From contig UCMW01000016.1 in the NCBI GenBank assembly GCA_900473745.1, positions 1 through 64,000 of the forward strand: DNA of 64,000 nt, in the 5' to 3' direction. The notes beneath the pieces are model-generated. The model was not told where the DNA came from. It did no database searches and saw only the letters and a list, made by a program, of their open reading frames with translations. A program made the translations under genes and the position numbers. Each line of letters opens with the position of its first letter. Positions within the stretch are counted from its first letter, which is position 1. This DNA comes from Hyphomicrobiales bacterium (lineage in GTDB: Bacteria; Pseudomonadota; Alphaproteobacteria; Rhizobiales; Rhizobiaceae). Below are positions 33,884-44,379 of the stretch, in pieces.

Positions 33884-36202
33884 ATGTTCAAAAACAGATT
33901 GCTGAACACGGTGGCTATTCCGATGCTGTCCGTGGCGGTGTTCGCGAAGCCCGTCGCGGCTTCGGTGACAGGACACCCCGAACGGCAGAGTCAGAGCCGG
34001 CAGGCCGAAGAGCAGCTGATCCAGCTCGCACAGGCCGTCGTCTGCAACGATGGCACCGAAGCTCCGGATGCGGAAACCTGTGCCGCCCGCGATGCGCAGG
34101 CCGCTGCCGAGGAAGAACAGCGTCGCGCGGCCGAAGCAGAGGCACAGGCCCAGGCGGAAGCCGAAGCCCAGCGTGCTGCCGAAGCCGAGGCGCAGGCCCA
34201 GGCAGAAGCACAGGCTCAGGCAGAAGCCGAAGCCCAGCGTGCTGCCGAAGCGGAGGCACAGGCCCAGGCAGACGCCGAGGCCCAGCGCGCGGCTGAAGCC
34301 GAGGCGCAGGCCCAGGCGGAAGCACAGGCTCAGGCAGAAGCAGAGGCCCAGCGTGCAGCCGAAGCGGAGGCACAGGCCCAGGCAGACGCCGAGGCTCAGC
34401 GCGCTGCAGAAGCAGAAGCACAGGCCCAGGCAGACGCCGAGGCCCAGCGTGCTGCCGAAGCGGAAGCACAGGCCCAGGCAGAAGCAGAAGCCCAGCGTGC
34501 CGCCGAGGCGGAAGCTCAGCAGCGGGCTGAAGAGGCCCAGCCGGCTGAAGAGCCGCAGGTCGTCACATGCGCCGATGGCTCGCAGGCTGCCACCGAGGCG
34601 GAGTGCCCGGCCCCGGCGACCGAACAGACTGAGGAACAGCCGGCTGAAGAACAGCAGCCCGCGCAGGAAGAGGCAGCACCGCAGCCGACCGATGAGCAGG
34701 CCCCTGTTGCCGAAGAGGAACTGCGCCCGAGCCAGGACGCCGCTGGCGAGCAGCCTGCAACGGAAGGCGAAGCGCCGGCCGATCAGGCTGAACAGCCTGC
34801 AGACCAGCAGCCTGCCGACCAGCAGGCTACCGGTGAAGAAGCCCCAGCTGACGCCCAGCCGGAAGGCGAACAGGTCGTCGTGCCTGCCGTCGAGCCGCAG
34901 GAAGACCAGCCGGTTCAGGAAATCACCGACACGCGGACCACGGAAGAGAAGCAGGCGATTGCTGAAGATCCGTCTCAGTCTTCCGAAACCGTGGTTCTGC
35001 CGGTCGACAACGGTGCTGCCGTGCTCGACAGCGACAAGGACGCCGACAACAGCGGCGGCCAGGACGTGCGTCAGCAGCGCAATGAACTTCGTGCTCAGGA
35101 AGACGTGGCTCCGCCGCCGGAATCCGACGCAGCCGCTCAGGCCGAGGCTGTTCAGGTCGATCCGCAGACCATCCAGGCCACCATCGCAGAGCAGGGCACG
35201 ACACTCGATGCTGCCCCGACCTTCGAAGTGCCGACATCGGTCACCAACAACGTGTCTAACAGCACGGTGACCACCAACGTCACGAACAATGTCACCAACA
35301 ACAACATCGTTCAGAACAACGTGGTCAATCAGGTCACAGAGATCCGGGTGATCGAGCAGGTCGACAATCGTACGGTCATCAATGTCGGCAACCAGATCGT
35401 CGTTCGCGGCGATGACCGCCAGCGCCTGCGCTGGGATGCCGAACAGACCTATTACGAGGAGCTGCCGCGCGGCCGCACCCGTGAAACCGTCGAGCGTGCC
35501 GACGGCAGCAAGCTGGTCACGGTCTACAACCGCTACGGCGACATCATCATCCGCTCGCGCATTTCTCCGCGCGGTCGTGAATATGTCCTGATGTATTCGC
35601 CGGAAGCCGACAGCGAACGTCCGACCATGTATGTCGATGTCGGTCTGTCCCTGCCGCCGATGCGTCTGACAATTCCGGTCAATGACTACATCGTCAGCAC
35701 GACCCGCGAGCCCGATCGTGACTACTATGACTTCCTTGCCCAGCCGCCGGTCGAACGTGTCGAGCGCGTGTACTCGATGGACGAAGTCAAGTCGTCGGCC
35801 CGTATTCGCGACAAGGTTCGTCGTATCGACCTCGACACCATCACCTTCCCGTCGGGTTCGGCAGAGGTGCCGCTGGAACAGGCTCGCACCCTGCGCAAGG
35901 TCGCTCAGGCCATGGAGCAGCTGCTCGAGAAGGATCCGGGCGAAGTCTTCCTGATCGAAGGGCATACGGATGCCGTCGGTTCGGATCGTTCGAACCTCGT
36001 CCTCTCCGACCAGCGCGCGGAAACCGTCGCCAATCTGCTGACCGAGGTCTACGGCATCCCGCCGGAAAACATGTCGGTCCAGGGTTATGGCGAGCGCTTC
36101 CTGAAGATCCGCACGGAAGTCGCCGAACAGCAGAACCGTCGCGTCGCCATCCGCCGCGTCACGACGCTGGTCCGTCCGGCCAATGTGTCGAGCAACGACT
36201 GA
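33884..36202 (+). CDS. OmpA family protein with Ala/Glu/Gln-rich repeat region
   Basis: 772 residues. The signal peptide is about 1-28 ([26 protein letters not shown]). Two similar cysteine motifs ([15 protein letters not shown] near 52-66; [16 protein letters not shown] near 225-241) flank a repeat region (about 80-213) with eight RAAEAEAQ units. A Glu/Gln/Pro-rich linker and an Asn/Val-rich stretch (about 450-490) follow. The C-terminal OmpA peptidoglycan-binding domain (about 660-765) contains [20 protein letters not shown] and VQGYGERF. It should sit in the periplasm or outer membrane and hold peptidoglycan. The strand-wide antisense frame is an artefact. A strong terminator follows at 36228-36260. 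Confidence 0.9.
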   Translation: MFKNRLLNTVAIPMLSVAVFAKPVAASVTGHPERQSQSRQAEEQLIQLAQAVVCNDGTEAPDAETCAARDAQAAAEEEQRRAAEAEAQAQAEAEAQRAAEAEAQAQAEAQAQAEAEAQRAAEAEAQAQADAEAQRAAEAEAQAQAEAQAQAEAEAQRAAEAEAQAQADAEAQRAAEAEAQAQADAEAQRAAEAEAQAQAEAEAQRAAEAEAQQRAEEAQPAEEPQVVTCADGSQAATEAECPAPATEQTEEQPAEEQQPAQEEAAPQPTDEQAPVAEEELRPSQDAAGEQPATEGEAPADQAEQPADQQPADQQATGEEAPADAQPEGEQVVVPAVEPQEDQPVQEITDTRTTEEKQAIAEDPSQSSETVVLPVDNGAAVLDSDKDADNSGGQDVRQQRNELRAQEDVAPPPESDAAAQAEAVQVDPQTIQATIAEQGTTLDAAPTFEVPTSVTNNVSNSTVTTNVTNNVTNNNIVQNNVVNQVTEIRVIEQVDNRTVINVGNQIVVRGDDRQRLRWDAEQTYYEELPRGRTRETVERADGSKLVTVYNRYGDIIIRSRISPRGREYVLMYSPEADSERPTMYVDVGLSLPPMRLTIPVNDYIVSTTREPDRDYYDFLAQPPVERVERVYSMDEVKSSARIRDKVRRIDLDTITFPSGSAEVPLEQARTLRKVAQAMEQLLEKDPGEVFLIEGHTDAVGSDRSNLVLSDQRAETVANLLTEVYGIPPENMSVQGYGERFLKIRTEVAEQQNRRVAIRRVTTLVRPANVSSND
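34121..34523 (+). repeat. in-frame tandem repeat (16/22-codon units)
   Basis: Eight RAAEAEAQ units are spaced by 16 or 22 codons, for example [16 protein letters not shown] (16) and the longer form with an extra AEAQAQ. The nucleotide copies are nearly identical (CAGGCCCAGGCAGACGCCGA and close variants recur), suggesting recent expansion or recombination. The count could vary between strains. Confidence 0.9.
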
Positions 36203-36227
36203 TCGACGTCTAAACACCTGAACAAGA

Positions 36228-36260
36228 GAAGGGCCGCCGGAGCAATCCGGCGGCCCTTTC
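36228..36260 (+). terminator. terminator after OmpA-family gene
   Basis: GGGCCGCCGG (36231-36240) pairs perfectly with CCGGCGGCCC (36247-36256) over a 6-base loop, preceded by AAGAA and followed by TTTCT. It lies 28 bases after the stop and may also serve the convergent mobB. Confidence 0.85.
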
Positions 36261-36273
36261 TATGTGCCGGACG

Positions 36274-36795
36274 TTAGGCTTTCGGCGGAAGCCCGGTCAC
36301 TTCGGCGATGAAGTCGGCGATGGCTTTTGTGTCGTCGAGGTCGAAGACGGGCAGGGTGGTACCCGTCACGGCATGGTCTGCCGCGATCGCGCGGATATGC
36401 GGATCGGTCGGCGCCAGCGGCTCTCGTTTGGCGGATGCTTCCCGGCGGGCCTCGATCTTCGGCACAGGTTCGCGCTTGTAGCCTTCGATCAACACGAGAT
36501 CGCAGGGGCCGATGCGGGCTAGGATTTCTTCGAAACTCGGTTCGGGCGCGCCACGCAGCTCGTGCATGATGGCATAGCGCGTGCCTGAAACGATGACCAC
36601 TTCATGGGCGCCAGCTTCGCGATGCCGGTAGCTGTCGGCTCCGACCTTGTCGATGTCGAAGTCGTGATGCGCATGTTTGATCGTGGAGATGTGATAGCCG
36701 CGCCGTGTGAACTCCTCCACGAGCCTGACAGCCAGACCCGTCTTGCCGGAGTTCTTCCAGCCGGCAATGCCGAAGATGCGGGGGCTCGTCGTCAC
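36274..36795 (-). CDS. mobB: molybdopterin-guanine dinucleotide biosynthesis protein B
   Basis: 173-residue P-loop protein. Walker A is IAGWKNSGKTGLAVRLVEE, followed by STIKHAHHDFDIDKVGADSYRHREAGA, the MobB signature, and LVLIEGYKREPVPKIE. It binds GTP and assists MobA in adding GMP to molybdopterin, serving enzymes of the DMSO-reductase group. It starts with GTG 36795, overlapping the mobA stop by four bases (GTGA), so it is co-translated. Confidence 0.94.
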   Translation of the reverse strand: MTTSPRIFGIAGWKNSGKTGLAVRLVEEFTRRGYHISTIKHAHHDFDIDKVGADSYRHREAGAHEVVIVSGTRYAIMHELRGAPEPSFEEILARIGPCDLVLIEGYKREPVPKIEARREASAKREPLAPTDPHIRAIAADHAVTGTTLPVFDLDDTKAIADFIAEVTGLPPKA

Positions 36796-37418
36796 GGGGC
36801 ACCTCGTTCTAGAATGGTTCTGGCGAGCGCCAGATCTTCGGGCGTGTTGATGTTGAAAAAGGGGTCGATTGGGCCGAAAGGGCCGTCGAAAAAGGGGAAT
36901 TCTACGGTCCTTGCCGGATGTCGGGCAATGAAATCGAAGACGCGCCGATGGGCGGGATCGTTGAGCCAGGTTTCGAGGTCCTCTGCCAGACGAACCGGCC
37001 AGAGGGCCGTGACCGGGTGGGAGCGACCCGCTGAGGCAGCCATCACGATCGTCCCAGGATCTGCCTGTCCGGCGAGCCGCCTGACGAGATCAAGAGGCAA
37101 GAAGGGTGTGTCGCAGGGCACGGTCAGAATATGGGTGGGCGCGCCGGGACTATCGATGAAAGCCTTCAGACCTGCCAGCACGCCGGCCAGGGGCCCGGGT
37201 CTGTCCGGCCTCGGGTCGGGAAGGATAGGCAGGTTTCCAGTCAAAGCGTACCCCTGAGGCGCATTGAGGTGGAGGCTTTTGACCTGCGGGGCAAGGCGTG
37301 CGGCGACATGCAGGGCAAGCGGCATTTGACCGAGCTGGATCAGCGCCTTGTCATGCCCCATGCGCCGCGACAGGCCGCCGGCAAGAATGACTGCAGGGAA
37401 GGCGGTGGGTTCTGCCAT
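36792..37418 (-). CDS. mobA: molybdenum cofactor guanylyltransferase
   Basis: 208 residues. The nucleotide-binding start is AVILAGGLSRRMGHDKALIQLG and the metal-binding region is ILTVPCDTPFLPLDLVRRL, both typical of MobA. It transfers GMP from GTP to the molybdenum cofactor in the cytosol. The gene is 4 bases after the MFS gene stop on the same strand and overlaps mobB, so all may be one operon. moaA, an early gene of the same pathway, lies 5 kb away. Confidence 0.95.
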   Translation of the reverse strand: MAEPTAFPAVILAGGLSRRMGHDKALIQLGQMPLALHVAARLAPQVKSLHLNAPQGYALTGNLPILPDPRPDRPGPLAGVLAGLKAFIDSPGAPTHILTVPCDTPFLPLDLVRRLAGQADPGTIVMAASAGRSHPVTALWPVRLAEDLETWLNDPAHRRVFDFIARHPARTVEFPFFDGPFGPIDPFFNINTPEDLALARTILERGAP

Positions 37419-37422
37419 CAGC

Positions 37423-38634
37423 TCACCTTTCCTCGCCGGGTGTGAAGCGCAGGAAGATGACCGCGACGAGGGCGAGCACGCAGCAGGCGAGCATGACGAG
37501 CAAAAGCGGCATCGGCCCCGTCTCGACAGTCAGGATGCGGGAGGCAAGCCAGGAGACGAATGCGCCCCCGCCCATGGTAATTGCGCCGCCCAGTCCGGAG
37601 GCGGAGCCGGCAAGTTCCGGACGGACACTGACAATGCCGGCATTGGTGCTCGGCAGTGACAATCCGTTGCCGAAGCCGACGACGATCTGCGGCGCGAAAA
37701 GGGCCAGCGACGAGACGAAACCCTGGGCAATGAACAGGATGGGGACAGCCGCGCCGATGAGTGCCACGACACCGCCGACCAGCATCATCATGTCGATGCC
37801 AGCGCGCCGGGCGAAACGTCCCGAGAGGTAGTTGCCGGCGATGTAACCTGCAGCAATGAACATGAACTGCAGGCCGAGCATGCTCGGTGTGAGCCCCATC
37901 AGCGTTCCGCCGACGAAGGGGGCTCCGCCGAGAAAGGCGAAGAAGGCGCCCGACGTGAAGGTGCCGGCCATGGTGTAGCCCCAGAAGCGGGGTGAGGCGA
38001 GGAGACGCGGCCAAGCGCGGAACTGTTCGGAGAAGCTGCCACTCCTTTGCCGGTTCGTCTCACCGAGGTCGCGGTGCACGAGAACGAGCACGACGATTGC
38101 CGCGACGAGAATCGCCGTGAAGTTCGACCGCCAGCCGAAAGCGTCGCTGAGCAATCCGCCAAGCGTCGGGCCGACCATCGGGATGAGTGTCATGCCCATG
38201 GTGACATAACCGATCATCGAGGCGGCTTCATCCATCGGGACCATGTCACGGATGATGGCCCGCGACAGGACGAGGCCGGCGACGACCGATGTCTGGACCA
38301 TGCGGGCAAACGTGAGAACTTCGATCGAAGTCGCGACGATGCAGACGAGGGACGCTGCAATCAGGATCAGCAGGGCGCCGATCATGACCGGCCTGCGCCC
38401 GTAGCGATCCGAGAGCGGACCGATCACGAGCTGGACCAGAGCGGTCATCGCGATGTAGCCCGAGACTAGGATCTGCACACGGTCGTAGTCCACGCCCAGG
38501 TCCGACGCCATGGCCGGCAGCGAGGGTAGAAAGATGTTCATCGTCAGCGCCGAGAGACCCGCGATCGCGACGAGGCTGACGATATGCGGGGCTGTCGTTG
38601 GGTCGAGGAAGCGGGATGGCAGCTGCACGCGCAC
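37423..38634 (-). CDS. Bcr/CflA family MFS efflux transporter
   Basis: 403 residues with twelve predicted helices. Motif A is GPLSDRYGRRPVMIGALL after the second helix, motif C is in MTLIPMVGPTLGGLL, and the N-terminus has LPSLPAMASDLG, as in Bcr (bicyclomycin/sulphonamide resistance) and related drug/H+ antiporters. The start is GTG 38634. The substrate is unknown. It lies 24 bases after the DMT transporter gene and just before mobA, in one probable transcript. Confidence 0.92.
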   Translation of the reverse strand: MRVQLPSRFLDPTTAPHIVSLVAIAGLSALTMNIFLPSLPAMASDLGVDYDRVQILVSGYIAMTALVQLVIGPLSDRYGRRPVMIGALLILIAASLVCIVATSIEVLTFARMVQTSVVAGLVLSRAIIRDMVPMDEAASMIGYVTMGMTLIPMVGPTLGGLLSDAFGWRSNFTAILVAAIVVLVLVHRDLGETNRQRSGSFSEQFRAWPRLLASPRFWGYTMAGTFTSGAFFAFLGGAPFVGGTLMGLTPSMLGLQFMFIAAGYIAGNYLSGRFARRAGIDMMMLVGGVVALIGAAVPILFIAQGFVSSLALFAPQIVVGFGNGLSLPSTNAGIVSVRPELAGSASGLGGAITMGGGAFVSWLASRILTVETGPMPLLLVMLACCVLALVAVIFLRFTPGEER

Positions 38635-38658
38635 TTGTCCTTGGGCTCTAAAGCAGAT

Positions 38659-39564
38659 TCAACCCGGTGAGGCCGGATCGGCGCGGCGAGCGAGCGCCGC
38701 CTTCTTCTTGTTTTCACGATAGAACGTGTAGAGGCCCGAACCAATGACAATGGCCGAGCCGACGATCATCCAGATGTCGGGCGTTTCGCCGAAGAAGAGA
38801 ATGCCGAGCAGGATTGCCCAGAGCAGGCTGGTATAGCGGAAGGGCGCGATAAACGAGATCTCCCCCGTTCGCATTGCCATGATGATCGCCTGATATCCGG
38901 CAAAGAGGAAGACCGAGGAGAAGGCCAACGTGCCGAGTGCGGTATAGGAAACCGGCTGCCAACCACCGAAGGCCGGGACGAGTAACAGGCCCGCGAAGGA
39001 GATCGAGGCAGCCGTGAACAAGGTTACCGTGAGCGACGAGACGCCGGGATCGATCTTGCGCGTGACGAGATCGCGCGCTGCGGCGGTGAAGACGCACAAG
39101 ACGATGTAGAGCGAAGCCGTCGTGAACCCCTCGGGGCCAGGCTGAATGATGACGAGCACGCCCAGAAAGCCAAAGCCGATCGCCGTCCAGCGCCGCCAGC
39201 CCACAGGCTCGTTGAAGAAGAGCGCAGCGCCTAAGGTCACGGCGAGCGGCATCGATTGCAGAATCGCGGAGGCATTGGCGAGCGGAATCTGGCCGAGAGC
39301 CGCAAGAAACGCGACGGCTGCAACCGTCTCCAGGAGAATGCGCAGCAAGATCATCGGCTGCAGGATATGCCTGATATGATCCAGCGCTCCCATGCGGCGG
39401 GCAACGACATAGACCAGAACTGCTGTGAAGGCGCCGCGCACGAACATGATCTGCGCCACGGTCAGTTCCGCGGTCACCAATTTCGTCAGGGCGTCGTTGA
39501 AGGTAAAGCCAGCCATCGAGATCGCCATCAGAAGGGCGCCTCGGGTGTTCTCGGATAATGCCAT
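38659..39564 (-). CDS. DMT family (EamA) transporter
   Basis: 301-residue membrane protein with ten helices in two EamA halves. The N-terminal half begins MAISMAGFTFNDALTKLVTAELTVAQIMFVRGAF, and the second half has FRYTSLLWAILLGILFFGETPD, the usual family motif. Members export amino acids or metabolites. It is first in the leftward cluster with the MFS, mobA and mobB genes. A TGTTCA/TGAACA palindrome lies about 120 bases ahead of its start. Confidence 0.92.
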   Translation of the reverse strand: MALSENTRGALLMAISMAGFTFNDALTKLVTAELTVAQIMFVRGAFTAVLVYVVARRMGALDHIRHILQPMILLRILLETVAAVAFLAALGQIPLANASAILQSMPLAVTLGAALFFNEPVGWRRWTAIGFGFLGVLVIIQPGPEGFTTASLYIVLCVFTAAARDLVTRKIDPGVSSLTVTLFTAASISFAGLLLVPAFGGWQPVSYTALGTLAFSSVFLFAGYQAIIMAMRTGEISFIAPFRYTSLLWAILLGILFFGETPDIWMIVGSAIVIGSGLYTFYRENKKKAALARRADPASPG

Positions 39565-39685
39565 GCTCGATTCCCGTGCGTACCCCGAGGTTCTAGACCA
39601 AGCGACAGCAGTGAGAAACCCGAATTCCTATGTTCCCTGCACCAATCGATACTGCACTGCCAAAAAGACTGATCGCGATTAACCA

Positions 39686-39702
39686 ATGTTCAAACTGAAC
39701 AT
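39686..39702. promoter_or_regulatory. TGTTCA/TGAACA palindrome upstream of DMT and chemoreceptor genes
   Basis: ATGTTCA (39686-39692) and TGAACAT (39696-39702) form a perfect 7-3-7 inverted repeat in the divergent promoter region. The same half-sites occur in front of the MarR gene at 44373-44408, so a shared regulator is possible. Confidence 0.5.
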
Positions 39703-39792
39703 ATCAATCTCGCCCGTGGTGCACATGACGTCGCGCCGTTCCCTCGACCCTGCGCGATGATCTCGCAGGAATTCGACCTCTTAGAGGGTCTC

Positions 39793-42327
39793 ATGAGTTT
39801 TATCGATCGCCTCCTGCAAAGCCGCAGGATCGTCACCAAAGTTTTGCTTTTTGTCGTTCCTCTCGTTCTGCTCATGGCCGGTGTCGGCCTCTTGGGCTAT
39901 TGGACTGCCACAACTCTCAACGGCCATATGACCGTTACCCGTGCCACCATCGGCAACATCAGTGACCTGGAAGCTCTCCAGCAAGGGTTGCAGGAATTCA
40001 GCCTCGATCCGACGGAAGAGAGTAGGCAGGCTTTGCTCGCCGCCATCGACGGTCAGGAGAAGGGGCTCGGCGTGCTGAACGGTGTGCTGGCCGATCAGGC
40101 GCATACGACCGATCTTTCGGCCTTGACCGGGTTGCCAACCGATATGCGGGCTCAGACGGCCGCGCTTTGGGACGGCAAGACCGCGCAGGAGGAACTCGAT
40201 GCAGGCCTGAGCGCTGCGGTTGCCGCCCTGCAGGCGGAGAGCCAGCAGATCGTCAAGCAAGTCGATTTCGTCCGCACCGATCTGTCCGGCAAGGAACGCT
40301 TTGCCAAGGAGCTGCTGTTCGACGCCTCTGCCTTCAAGTCGCTTCTCGATCGCCTCGGCAAGTTGCGAGTCGGTGTCCAGATGGCGTTTACTCCCGAGGA
40401 ACAGCTTTCAGAAGCCAAACTCTATCTTGGGCCGATGCAGAAGGATCTCGCCAAGGCCGAGGAAATCGCGTCGAACAAGGGCAAGGTGCTCGTTTCCGAA
40501 GTTGCCGCCGCCATTCAGAAGATCGAGGCCATCCTTTCGAGTTCCGGTCCTGACGATGCGAAGGCGCAGGACCTGGGACGCGTGCTCGCAGAACTGGTCG
40601 AGATCGAACAGAAGATCACGCTGCAGGCGGCGAAGAACGGCGATATTGCCGCTGACCGATTCGTCAGCCTCGACAAGCTCGTCGCCGAACAGAAGGAACT
40701 GATGTCGCTAGTCGATACCGCAGCGCTCGACATCGCGACGCTGGAGCTCCGGGTCCAGCAGATGCTGGGCTCCCTCGACGAGAGAAGCCGTGCGGTGGTG
40801 ATCGGAGATGTCGAAGCGCTGCAGAAGGTCGCCGTGCGCATATCCGAACTCGGCGCGAAGAACAGCGCCCTCAGGGACTTTCCGCAGAAGATCGCGCCGC
40901 ATCTGACAGCGATCACCGAGAAGTCTCAGGCACGTCTCGACGCCGGACGTGGCTGGCAGGAGACGCGCCTGGCGGCCAATGCCTCGGTGTCGGCTGCGAT
41001 GGAATCGCTGCGCAATTTCGTCAGTCAGGCCCAGGAAGTCGGGCGCGAGGACAGCGAACGTTCCGCCACGATCTCGGTCATCACCATGGTGGCGGGCACC
41101 CTGCTCGCGATCATCGGTGGCCTGATGCTTGTCGAAACGCTGCGTGGGCCCCTGAAACGCATCAACAGTGTCATGTCGCGGCTGGCCAACGGCGATCTTT
41201 CGGTGCCGATCGAGGGGCGCAACCGCGGCGACGAGATCGGCGACATGGTCCGTTCGGTCACGGTGTTCCGCGATGCGGCGCTCGAAAACAAGCGCCTCGA
41301 GCATGAGGCTGAGGCAGCCCGGGCGCGATCCGAACATGACAGCGCGCAGCGGGCCCAGGAGCGGGCGCGTGTCGAGGCAGACCAGCGCTCGGCACTGGAG
41401 GCGCTATCCTCCGTTCTCGAGGCGCTCGCGAGTGGCCAGCTCAATGTGTCGATGCGTGAGGACCTGCCGCAGGACTTCGTCGCCATGGCGTCGACCTATA
41501 ATCAGGCAGTCGAGGCTCTCCGTGCCACGCTCGAAGACGTCAGGGCGGCCAGCAGCGACATCAATGCCGGGACGGAAAACCTGGCCGTGTCTGCCGACGA
41601 TCTGGCGCGGCGGACCGAGCAGCAGGCTGCCGCACTCGAAGAGAGCGTGCGGGCCCTGTCCCATCTCAGCCAAGTCGTGACGTCGACCGCCGACGGGGCA
41701 GGGCGTACCGCCCAATCCGTCCAGTCGGCCCGCGATCATGCGCGGCAGTCCGGCGTGGTGGTCCGGAAAGCCGTCGAGGCGATGGCGGAGATCAGCCGCT
41801 CGTCGGACAAGATCTCGACGATCATCGGCGTCATCGACGAGATCGCCTTCCAGACCAATCTTCTTGCGCTCAATGCCGGCGTCGAGGCGGCACGCGCGGG
41901 TGAGGCGGGTCGCGGCTTTGCGGTCGTGGCGCAGGAAGTGCGTGATCTGGCTCAGCGCTGCGCCAATGCAGCCAAGGAGATCAAGACGCTGATTTCCGTG
42001 AGTGGCGGTCAGGTGCGTTCCGGTGTCGAACTCGTCGAGAACACAGGGGTCGCTCTACAGTCCATCATCGACCAGGTCGAAGAGGTGCAGAAGCTCGTGG
42101 AGAGCATTTCTGCAGCCACGCGCGAACAGTCGACGGGGATCAGCGAAGTGACGTCGGCGGTGCGAGACGTCGAGCTGATCACGCAACAGAACGCCGCCAT
42201 GGTCGAGGAAAACAATGCGGAGATCCACGGTCTGCGCCAGCGAGTCGACATCCTGATGCACAAGATCTCGCGTTTCCGAACAGACATGCAGCGCGTCGAA
42301 CCGCAGCCTTACAGACGTTCGGCATGA
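39793..42327 (+). CDS. methyl-accepting chemotaxis protein
   Basis: 844 residues. The first transmembrane helix is about 15-37 ([22 protein letters not shown]). A large periplasmic, helical sensor region spans about 40-425, and the second helix is about 430-450 ([22 protein letters not shown]). A HAMP linker and a signalling domain of methylation helices follow, with the hairpin tip [41 protein letters not shown]. It reports a chemical stimulus to CheA/CheW. The ligand is unknown and no che genes adjoin. ATG 39793 has GAGGG upstream; an earlier in-frame start at 39757 would add 12 residues before the helix. Confidence 0.94.
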   Translation: MSFIDRLLQSRRIVTKVLLFVVPLVLLMAGVGLLGYWTATTLNGHMTVTRATIGNISDLEALQQGLQEFSLDPTEESRQALLAAIDGQEKGLGVLNGVLADQAHTTDLSALTGLPTDMRAQTAALWDGKTAQEELDAGLSAAVAALQAESQQIVKQVDFVRTDLSGKERFAKELLFDASAFKSLLDRLGKLRVGVQMAFTPEEQLSEAKLYLGPMQKDLAKAEEIASNKGKVLVSEVAAAIQKIEAILSSSGPDDAKAQDLGRVLAELVEIEQKITLQAAKNGDIAADRFVSLDKLVAEQKELMSLVDTAALDIATLELRVQQMLGSLDERSRAVVIGDVEALQKVAVRISELGAKNSALRDFPQKIAPHLTAITEKSQARLDAGRGWQETRLAANASVSAAMESLRNFVSQAQEVGREDSERSATISVITMVAGTLLAIIGGLMLVETLRGPLKRINSVMSRLANGDLSVPIEGRNRGDEIGDMVRSVTVFRDAALENKRLEHEAEAARARSEHDSAQRAQERARVEADQRSALEALSSVLEALASGQLNVSMREDLPQDFVAMASTYNQAVEALRATLEDVRAASSDINAGTENLAVSADDLARRTEQQAAALEESVRALSHLSQVVTSTADGAGRTAQSVQSARDHARQSGVVVRKAVEAMAEISRSSDKISTIIGVIDEIAFQTNLLALNAGVEAARAGEAGRGFAVVAQEVRDLAQRCANAAKEIKTLISVSGGQVRSGVELVENTGVALQSIIDQVEEVQKLVESISAATREQSTGISEVTSAVRDVELITQQNAAMVEENNAEIHGLRQRVDILMHKISRFRTDMQRVEPQPYRRSA

Positions 42328-42340
42328 CCCGAAAATGGAT

Positions 42341-42361
42341 CCGGCGGCGTTCAGCCGCCGG
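42341..42361. terminator. hairpin between convergent chemoreceptor and moaA genes
   Basis: CCGGCGGC (42341-42348) and GCCGCCGG (42354-42361) form an 8-bp stem whose loop contains the moaA stop codon (42351-42353). There is no strong T-run on either strand, so termination is likely but not certain. Confidence 0.5.
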
Positions 42362-43397
42362 TGACGCTCATGTGTCGGGCCACCGCCGGTTTGCGATGGT
42401 TGCGGTCGATGATGAAGTCGTGGCCTTTGGGCTTGCGCGAGATGGCTTCATCGATGGCGGTGGACAGATAGGCATCGTCATCGGAGGCGCGGAGTGCCGT
42501 GCGCAGATCCGCGGCGTCATCCTGGCCGAGACACATGTAGAGTGTGCCGGTGCAAGTCAGGCGGACGCGGTTGCAGCTTTCGCAGAAATTGTGGGTGAGG
42601 GGCGTGATGAAGCCCAGCCGTCCACCGGTTTCCCGAACCTCGACATAGCGGGCCGGTCCGCCAGTCCGATAGGGAATCTCGTCCAGCGTGAACTGTTCTT
42701 CCAGACGCTGACGAACCAGGGATAAAGGCAGATACTGATCTGTCCGGTCTTCCTCGGTCTCGCCCATAGGCATGGTCTCGATCAACGTCAGGTCCATGCC
42801 CTCGCCATGGGCGAAGCGCATGAGTTCGGGGATCTCGTGCTCGTTGAAGTCCTTGAGGGCTACGGCGTTCAGCTTGACGTGGATGCCGGCAGCTTGCGCG
42901 GCGCGGATGCCTTCCAGCACCTTGTCCAGTTCACCCCAGCGGGTGATCGTCTTGAACTTGTCCGCGTCGAGCGTGTCGATCGATACATTGATGCGGCGCA
43001 CGCCACAGTCGGCAAGTTCGGCTGCATGACGGGCCAGCTGGGAGCCGTTGGTGGTCAACGTCAACTCGTCCAGCCCGCCGCCGATGTGACGCGACAGGCC
43101 GCGCACCAGATGCATGATGTTCTTGCGGACCAGAGGCTCGCCGCCGGTCAACCGCAGCTTGCGCACGCCCTTGGCGATGAAGGCCGAACAGAGCCGGTCG
43201 AGCTCTTCCAGCGTCAAGAGATCCTTCTTCGGCAGGAAGGTCATGTTCTCCGCCATGCAATAGGTGCAGCGGAAATCACAGCGATCCGTGACGGACACAC
43301 GCAGATAGGTCACTGCCCGTCCGAAAGGGTCGATCATCGGAGCAGCCCGGTCGATCAGTGGTTCTGCAGTTCGCCAATCGGCGGGTGTGTGGTCCAA
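42351..43397 (-). CDS. moaA: GTP 3',8-cyclase
   Basis: 348-residue radical SAM enzyme that performs the first step of molybdopterin synthesis. The radical SAM cluster is [20 protein letters not shown] (CxxxCxxC), the SAM motif is [12 protein letters not shown], and the second Fe-S cluster cysteines are in [21 protein letters not shown]. The C-terminus ends in MSVTGG, the usual Gly-Gly tail needed for activity. The start is uncertain: TTG 43397, with GGGAG about 10 bases ahead, gives the normal length; ATG 43337 would begin at [14 protein letters not shown]. It is convergent with the chemoreceptor. Confidence 0.95.
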   Translation of the reverse strand: MDHTPADWRTAEPLIDRAAPMIDPFGRAVTYLRVSVTDRCDFRCTYCMAENMTFLPKKDLLTLEELDRLCSAFIAKGVRKLRLTGGEPLVRKNIMHLVRGLSRHIGGGLDELTLTTNGSQLARHAAELADCGVRRINVSIDTLDADKFKTITRWGELDKVLEGIRAAQAAGIHVKLNAVALKDFNEHEIPELMRFAHGEGMDLTLIETMPMGETEEDRTDQYLPLSLVRQRLEEQFTLDEIPYRTGGPARYVEVRETGGRLGFITPLTHNFCESCNRVRLTCTGTLYMCLGQDDAADLRTALRASDDDAYLSTAIDEAISRKPKGHDFIIDRNHRKPAVARHMSVTGG

Positions 43398-43544
43398 CAG
43401 GGCTCTCCCGTTCGTTTCGTTTAATGTGGGGTCAAGCCGTTGTAGCGTCAAGCCGGCACGCGACGGGTCCGTGCTTATCCGATTGCAAATCCATGCTGTT
43501 GGCCCTAGGTCTCAGCCAGACTTACCGAGGAAGACGAGGGTCGC

Positions 43545-43907
43545 ATGAGCGAGATCTGGCCGAGCGAATTGAAAGTGTCGAAAGACAAGCGTCTGTTGAC
43601 GGTAACCTTCAACGACGGCGTCGTGGCGTCGCTTCCGGCGGAAATGCTGCGGGTCTTGTCGCCCTCGGCCGAGGTGCAGGGACATGGCCCCGGTCAGAAG
43701 GTCACGGTGCCGGGCAAGCGCCATGTCGGGATCCGCCAGATGGTCCCGACCGGCAATTACGCGGTGCGGATCGGCTTCGATGACGGGCATGACACAGGCA
43801 TCTTCACCTGGCTCTACCTGCGCGAACTCGGCGAGACCGGTGCGGAGAAGTTCGCCGCCTATGAAGCTGAACTCACTGAGAAGAACCTTAGCCGCGATCC
43901 TCGCTAA
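43545..43907 (+). CDS. DUF971 (gamma-butyrobetaine hydroxylase N-terminal-like) protein
   Basis: 120-residue single-domain protein. WPSELKVSKDKRLLTVTFNDGVVASLPAEMLRV and QMVPTGNYAVRIGFDDGHDTGIFTWLYLRELG define the DUF971 fold, which also forms the N-terminal domain of gamma-butyrobetaine hydroxylase. Related short proteins are linked with Fe-S cluster assembly and molybdenum-cofactor genes; moaA divergently upstream is consistent with that, but this is inference. Its 3' end overlaps the convergent MarR gene by 20 bases. Confidence 0.88.
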   Translation: MSEIWPSELKVSKDKRLLTVTFNDGVVASLPAEMLRVLSPSAEVQGHGPGQKVTVPGKRHVGIRQMVPTGNYAVRIGFDDGHDTGIFTWLYLRELGETGAEKFAAYEAELTEKNLSRDPR

Positions 43908-44379
43908 GCTCGGGGTCTGCAAGTCCATCCGACAAGAGAAGACGTTGGATCAGAAGGTCCATGTTGTCGGCCAGCTTCAGGCAGTCCTCGATCGGCGTGG
44001 CGGATAGCGTGCGCTCGATGAGTTCCGTCTGGATGCTCATGGCCCTCTCGCTCAGTACCCGGCCCTCATCCGTCAGAAAAAGCCTCAAAACGCGCTTGTC
44101 CCGCTGATCGGCTCGCCGCTCGAGAAGGCCCCGCTTTTCCATTTGTGGCAGAAGCATGCTCATGTTGGAGCGCCCGACGAGTAACTTGCGGGCCAATTCC
44201 TGCTGGGAAATACCCTCGAAGCGATAGAGATTGACGAGGATGTCGAGATGCGGCGGCTTGATGTCGAGCGGCGCCAGAGCACGGCCGAGCGCCTGCTGCA
44301 TCAGCTGGCAGGCGCGGGCAACCGATATCCAGCTGCGAAATCGAGGATGGTCCCAGGGGAAGGCTTGCTTTTTGTTCAT
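43888..44379 (-). CDS. MarR family transcriptional regulator
   Basis: 163 residues with a central winged helix: PHLDILVNLYRFEGISQQELARKLLVGRSNMSMLLPQMEKRGLLERRADQRDKRVLRLFLTDEG, which has the MarR recognition helix and the DxRxxxLxLT wing. It should bind a palindrome as a dimer and respond to a small molecule. The gene is divergent from the alpha/beta hydrolase gene; TGTTCA half-sites lie in the 47-base gap and over its start codon, fitting autoregulation. The stop overlaps the end of the DUF971 gene. Confidence 0.92.
   Translation of the reverse strand: MNKKQAFPWDHPRFRSWISVARACQLMQQALGRALAPLDIKPPHLDILVNLYRFEGISQQELARKLLVGRSNMSMLLPQMEKRGLLERRADQRDKRVLRLFLTDEGRVLSERAMSIQTELIERTLSATPIEDCLKLADNMDLLIQRLLLSDGLADPELSEDRG

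Noticed and set aside
34121-34523. Regular repeats as a possible CRISPR array
   Set aside because: The units are in frame, adjoin without unique spacers and encode a coherent Ala/Glu/Gln pattern.
33824-36217. 797-codon minus-strand frame covering the whole OmpA-family gene
   Set aside because: It mirrors a plus-strand gene with signal peptide, repeats and OmpA domain; its Leu/Arg/Phe-rich composition is the expected antisense of an Ala/Gln/Glu repeat.
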